Shown: piece after piece, positions 59,500-64,000 of the stretch
How positions within the stretch are numbered: the stretch's first letter is position 1
Layout: each line of letters begins with the position of its first letter
Origin: Gigaspora margarita
Taxonomy: Eukaryota > Glomeromycota > Glomeromycetes > Diversisporales > Gigasporaceae
Length of the DNA: 64,000 nucleotides
Direction of reading: 5' to 3'
NCBI GenBank assembly: GCA_009809945.1
Contig: WTPW01000437.1
Coordinates: 343,855-407,854, forward strand
Position numbers and translations under genes: made by a program
The notes under the pieces: generated by a model
What the model saw: the letters and a program-made list of their open reading frames with translations, nothing else
Told to the model about the DNA's origin: nothing
The model's database searches: none

Positions 59500-61353
59500 A
59501 TGTACACTCTGCAGAAGACACCTGCCGGGTGTTATATCATAAACATCATCGCACGACCTAAGAGGAGAAAGGACTTACCCACACCAACAACAAGGGCAGT
59601 AGCCCTTGTTCCAAGGAAACGAGAGTTGGAAGACATATTAATTAAGTACAGTGTAAAGAAAATGAAGAAGATACACAACACACGAGGCAAAACAGAAGAA
59701 ACGTTGACTAAAGCACATACGGCAATACTCGAAGCTGCTGACACGGAAGATGATGTTTCCGAGGGTATCTCAGGTTCAAGCTCAATGAACCCAACATCCA
59801 CGGACTGGTCAGAGATTATGGAACGTGAAGAAGCGACAGAAAACCAACAAAAAGAACTTGAAACAAACGACCTCCGCCCGGAAAATTCTACGGCCATGGG
59901 TGTAGAAGGTTCTTGCAATTTATATGATGAGCGATCAGGTGACGTAGGTTCACCTGATCTGCACGGGGGCGTCAGTAATGCAAATAGGGATACAGCGCCC
60001 AACATCGTTGAGAATACTGGACAAGAGACATCACCACAAAGAACAAAAACGTGGTCAGGTCTTTTTACAAAATTAACTAGGGGTAGGGCTACTTACTCCA
60101 CATTCTCACCCAGAATTAATATAAGCACAAAAAATAATAATNCACTGTTGTTTGATATACAAAAACTTAAAGAAATTTCTACAAATGATATAGTGGCTAC
60201 ACTATATGGCACAATAGGAACTGACTTTATTGGGGCAAAACCTCATTTTGTTAGAGGTATTCGCACATATCTAGAAATAATTTTTTCTAATGAACATAAG
60301 ATGAGACAATATGCAAAAGATGGGATAGATATGTTCCGACAAACCTTCTTTGGCTACATCTCATCCAGGACCAACCAAGAATTATTATCAGTAAGACTGA
60401 GAAGGGTCCCAATCACAGACAAAGAAATAATCACAGGTGAAATTAAAAAAGTATTTGAAAGAGTGGGTACAATCATGGCAATCAAACCCCTCTTGTATGA
60501 AGGCACTCCTATACAATCAGATCAATGGGTTGTGATCTTTGATGTCTCTAAGGACTGCTGCCTGACAAACTGAATCCCAAGATATGTCAATATAATGGAC
60601 CAAAAGGTTGTAACAGAATGGAAGGAAGCACCAAAGCTCTGTTTCTTTTGCGATGGTGAGGGACACATAAAAAGAGACTGTGAGCAATGGAGAGAAGCCA
60701 ACAAGCTAAATCAACAGTACAAAGAGTTTAAGGAAACAAAGCAAAATCAGTCTGCAAAGGAAAAAACACCAGAGCCATCTCAAGAAATAGATGATGAAAG
60801 GCCAGAAAATCCTTACAAGAACAACAATCAGGGACCCAAAGTACAAGGTAATATAACAATAGAGCAGGATGTTCACATGGTAGAAATAGACCTGGCACCT
60901 GACACAGAAAAGGGGCAACTCAACATAAATGAAGAAAATAGTTCTTCACAGAACCTGTTCAGACAAGAAACAGTGACTGGTAAGAAGGATGTCCAGATGA
61001 GTGAAAGTGTGATAATACCAGAAACAGAAAAAATACAGTTGAACCCAAACAATAACAAGAGAGTATCTCCAATCAGTACAGTATTGGTTACAGGAACAAT
61101 AGAAAGTCTAAACAAAGCAAATACCATTCCAAATAATTTTAAAGCAAGCATAAACAACAAAGACTGGAGACAGAATGACATGTCACATGACCAACAAAAA
61201 TTAATAGCAGGCACAACTGGAGAAACAGCACAGCCAATAGCTGATGAGGGCTTTACTGAGGTCTCATACAGTAAAAAGAATAAAAATAAAGCTAACAGTA
61301 ACAGAAGACAGGGCTTGGGTCCATACAAAAAATCTAAAACATCAGGACAATGA
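59500..61353 (+). pseudogene. LINE ORF1 (gag-like, CCHC zinc knuckle), one nonsense codon
   Basis: Frame from ATG 59500 encodes a basic N terminus, an acidic Ser/Glu-rich linker, an RNA-binding-like central region (LRRVPITDKEIITGEIKKVF) and, after an in-frame TGA at 60571-60573, a CCHC knuckle CFFCDGEGHIKRDC (about 60636-60677) and a Gln/Asn/Lys-rich tail ending at 61353. The stop sits where CGA (Arg) would keep the frame, and the same frame continues for 260 codons, so it is one gene with a single nonsense change. ORF1 proteins coat the LINE RNA. One N at 60142. Confidence 0.85.
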
Positions 61354-64000
61354 GAGAAGAACATGTGATCACAGTTGCGACACTGAATGTAAAAGGACTT
61401 AATAATAGAATTAAATGTAAAGAAACATTAACACTCCTTAAATCATATAATATAGACATTATACTAATTCAAGAAACAAATTTACATGACACATCTATGC
61501 AAAACTTTCTTAAAAGCCAATGGTATCTAGAGTCAATATGGTCATCAAAAACAGCTATATTAGCAGGGAACAAACGAATAAGCTTTAGCAATCAACAAAT
61601 TTCACATAATGGTAGAGTAATAACCGTAAACTTTCAGCTAAAACATAAAACATTTCAGGTCACAAATGTCTATGCTCCGCCAAGTATACCAGAGAGGCGT
61701 GAGTTTTTAGAAACATGGGCACCTAGTATAAAGAATAATGTAATTAACATTGTAGCAGGGGACTTTAATACAAACTTGAATCCAACAGAAAACAGAATTA
61801 GCCAATCGCAGAGCCATCATGATCCAACTAAAAACAAACTAGCAGAACTAATGGAGGGTTTCACAGATACAGCATACGTAAGTAAAGAAAAACCTTTCAT
61901 CACCTACCACCAAACAGTTAGAGATAGACGTACTATGGCCACAAGATTAGACTATATTTTTCTTGATAATGACCATTTTCAGCTTTGCAAAAAATCTGAG
62001 ACTAAGTTCGGAAACTCAGATCACTTGCTTGTGTGGTGCTCCTTATATCAAAATCAGGAAACACCAAAGCCCACACTGTGGAAACTTAATCCTAGAATGC
62101 TAAATAATACTTTTATTTCAAAAGAGTTAGAAGCAGATCTCAAAGACGAGAAGGCAACCTCAGACTGGGATTACTATAAGGTCAGATGTCAATCAATTTA
62201 CAGGGCTTGTAAGCCACCCACCGCTCCAGAAACACGTATACAAAAGCTAAACAAAAAGATAATGGAACTAAACAACAAAATGGCCAGAAATCCACAACTA
62301 GCAGATCTAAGTATTGTAGTAATGCAGTTGAACTCAGAACTGCAAGAGGAATTAAAACTTCTAACAAAAAAATGGCAATTAAGATCAAATATCAAATGGT
62401 TAGAAGAAGGAGAAAAATCAACAAAGTACTTCTTTGAACAATACAAGGCAAGAACATCACGAGAAGCAACAGATTTGGTTAGGAACCCGGAGCTACCAGG
62501 TTCTTTAGATAGAGTGGATATTTTGCAATATATAAGGGATCAGTTTGAGCAAATATATCAAGACGAACCAGTAGATGCAGAGGCGGTTGAAGCCCTTACT
62601 GCTGACATACCTTTAGTGTCACAACAGCAAAATAAAGAACTAACAAAGGAGATCAAATTACAGGAAATTATAGATACAATTGACAAGCTCCCAAACTATA
62701 AGGCTCCAGGCTCAGATGGACTAACATATGAGTTTTACAAAGCTTTTCGTGATAAAATTTCTCCAGTTCTAAAAAACATCTTCAATAAGGCACTAAGTTT
62801 AGGAGTAATTCCAGACTCATGGAGAAAATCAATAATCACTCTACTTCCAAAAAAGAATGAAGCATTAGAAAATATTAGCAATTGGAGACCGATCTCTTTA
62901 GTGAATGCAGATGCTAAAATCTTTATAAAAATCATAGCAGACAGGCTAAATCACATCTGTAAAGACATTATAGGTGAACATCAAGCAGGTTTTGTCAAAA
63001 ATAGATCGATTGTTGATGCAGCCCTGGACATTATTAGTACGATGAGAAGTCAGGAAAACCAAATAGATACAGCCTGGCTCCTTTTCTTAGATCAAAAAAA
63101 GGCCTTTGATAGAGTGAACCACAGCTATCTGTTACGAGTACTTGGAAAAATGGGCTTTAGCCCTGTTTTTGTAAAATTAATCCAAAACCTCTTTGGAAAC
63201 CTAATAGCACATATAACAGATACGGGGCTACTTTCTACTCCTTTCAAGATTAGGAGAGGAGTTAGGCAAGGAGACCCTCTTTCTCCTTTACTATACATAA
63301 TTGCATTTGAACCCCTCCTAAGATTACTAGGATGCAAAATAAATGGTGTACCAACAGGGACTACCTCTTTTAAGATTACAGCATATGCTGATGATCTAAC
63401 ACTAGGACTTGGTTCATTAGAAGATTGGAACACAGCAAATAACCTTCTGGCCACATATGAGGCAGCAGCAAATGCAAAAGTAAATAAGGAAAAATCTAAA
63501 CTGTTGCCACTAACAGAAAAAGCAAGCTGCACAATACTACCAGAAGAGGAGCGTTTTGAGAAATTAGAGGAAAATGGGACAATCAGAATCCTGGGATTCG
63601 AAGTAAATAAAAAGGGGCAACCAAATAAATCATTATGGGACAATCTTACTACAAAACTAAAAAAATTAGCAGAAAGTATGAAACGGAGAGGGCTATCATT
63701 TAAGGGCAGGATTATAATTGCGAAGTCACTTCTTTTATCAAGAGTATGGTTTGCGTCATATATACTTCCTCCAAACAGAAAACAACTAGCTAAAATAAAT
63801 GAGATTATAATCCACTGGATAAAGGACAAATCAAGGCTTCTTCCAAGGTACTCCTTGTATCAACAAACTCAAGAAAATAATGGGTTAAATGCTCCAGTAC
63901 TACCAGATATGCTAGATGCAAGATTGATAATAGTTTGGGTGAAACTCTGGTCTAGTAAGAAATTTTGGGCAATAAATGAAAGGCTTAAAATTGAAGCAGC
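61350..64000 (+). CDS. LINE ORF2: APE-type endonuclease and reverse transcriptase (partial)
   Basis: Starts at ATG 61350, overlapping the ORF1 stop by four bases (ATGA), and stays open for 883 codons to the window edge. The endonuclease domain has TLNVKGL, QETN, YAPP, GDFNT, TRLDYIF and SDH (residues 1-225). The reverse transcriptase has APGSDGLTYEFYK, WRPISLVNADAKI, HQAGFVKNRS, LFLDQKKAFDRVNH, RRGVRQGDPLSPLLY and the catalytic YADD (about 63385). The protein nicks target DNA and reverse transcribes the element RNA by target-primed synthesis. Clade (L1-like or Tad-like) cannot be fixed by eye. The intact frame suggests recent activity and a possible source of the machinery that moved the SINEs. 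Confidence 0.95.
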   Translation, partial: MREEHVITVATLNVKGLNNRIKCKETLTLLKSYNIDIILIQETNLHDTSMQNFLKSQWYLESIWSSKTAILAGNKRISFSNQQISHNGRVITVNFQLKHKTFQVTNVYAPPSIPERREFLETWAPSIKNNVINIVAGDFNTNLNPTENRISQSQSHHDPTKNKLAELMEGFTDTAYVSKEKPFITYHQTVRDRRTMATRLDYIFLDNDHFQLCKKSETKFGNSDHLLVWCSLYQNQETPKPTLWKLNPRMLNNTFISKELEADLKDEKATSDWDYYKVRCQSIYRACKPPTAPETRIQKLNKKIMELNNKMARNPQLADLSIVVMQLNSELQEELKLLTKKWQLRSNIKWLEEGEKSTKYFFEQYKARTSREATDLVRNPELPGSLDRVDILQYIRDQFEQIYQDEPVDAEAVEALTADIPLVSQQQNKELTKEIKLQEIIDTIDKLPNYKAPGSDGLTYEFYKAFRDKISPVLKNIFNKALSLGVIPDSWRKSIITLLPKKNEALENISNWRPISLVNADAKIFIKIIADRLNHICKDIIGEHQAGFVKNRSIVDAALDIISTMRSQENQIDTAWLLFLDQKKAFDRVNHSYLLRVLGKMGFSPVFVKLIQNLFGNLIAHITDTGLLSTPFKIRRGVRQGDPLSPLLYIIAFEPLLRLLGCKINGVPTGTTSFKITAYADDLTLGLGSLEDWNTANNLLATYEAAANAKVNKEKSKLLPLTEKASCTILPEEERFEKLEENGTIRILGFEVNKKGQPNKSLWDNLTTKLKKLAESMKRRGLSFKGRIIIAKSLLLSRVWFASYILPPNRKQLAKINEIIIHWIKDKSRLLPRYSLYQQTQENNGLNAPVLPDMLDARLIIVWVKLWSSKKFWAINERLKIEA

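Larger units (their letters stand above)
59500..64000 (+). mobile_element. Non-LTR retrotransposon (LINE), right end beyond window
   Basis: ORF1 and ORF2 in the standard order with an ATGA overlap. The 5' boundary is unknown, possibly near 59.2 kb; the 3' end and tail lie outside. Confidence 0.9.

Noticed and set aside
59532..60005. 157-codon minus-strand ORF
   Set aside because: Shadow of LINE ORF1.
63125..63829. 234-codon minus-strand ORF
   Set aside because: Shadow of the reverse transcriptase reading frame.
1..64000. rRNA genes
   Set aside because: No rRNA-like sequence seen.

Overview
This window looks like an AT-rich, repeat-riddled piece of a fungal nuclear genome, most likely an arbuscular mycorrhizal fungus (Glomeromycotina, Rhizophagus-like). 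The reasons are the combination of a Sel1-repeat/TKL-type kinase, a secreted Kelch protein with short GT-AG introns, a Maverick/Polinton-type family B DNA polymerase, a small RING protein and a LINE with a CCHC ORF1. This assignment rests on recall of gene families, not on a search. A few N characters mark unresolved bases.

Layout. 0-7.8 kb: relic of a Maverick/Polinton-like element. It holds a protein-primed DNA polymerase B gene on the minus strand broken by many stops and single-base shifts, two related Cys/His-rich plus-strand ORFs beside it, and a frameshifted RING protein. 7.9-18.4 kb: no genes; a SINE-tail fragment, an 879-bp foldback, hAT-type and Tc1-type non-autonomous elements, a tRNA-headed SINE and tandem repeats. 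18.4-27.6 kb: the most notable locus, a decayed hybrid NRPS-PKS gene on the minus strand, with condensation, adenylation, PCP, ketosynthase, acyltransferase and (after a gap) thioesterase remnants. It is split by a 1,019-bp tRNA-headed SINE and a 1,645-bp hAT-type element. 28-33 kb: mariner-like and hAT-like elements and a probable solo LTR. 33.5-40.5 kb: a Kelch pseudogene swollen by nested insertions, up to four levels deep. 40.5-49.5 kb: decayed repeats, including a dispersed minisatellite-bearing element whose second copy lies at 55.6-56.5 kb. 49.7-51.3 kb: the apparently functional Kelch paralogue. 53.2-55.4 kb: Sel1-kinase gene with a 5' frameshift and a duplicated tail fragment. 56.7-58.0 kb: hAT-type element built of TTGGACA repeats. 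59.5 kb to the right edge: a LINE with ORF1 (one nonsense codon) and an intact ORF2 (endonuclease plus reverse transcriptase) that runs off the window.

Ten non-autonomous elements have hAT-like termini, and nine of these have 7-8 bp matching flanking duplications; no transposase ORF is visible here, so they were presumably mobilised in trans. ORF2 of the LINE is open for 883 codons, so the many frameshifts in the polymerase and NRPS-PKS loci are more likely real decay than sequencing error. Nonsense codons in these relics repeatedly look like CGA, CAA, CAG or TGG turned into a stop by C-to-T or G-to-A change, which suggests cytosine deamination or a RIP-like process.
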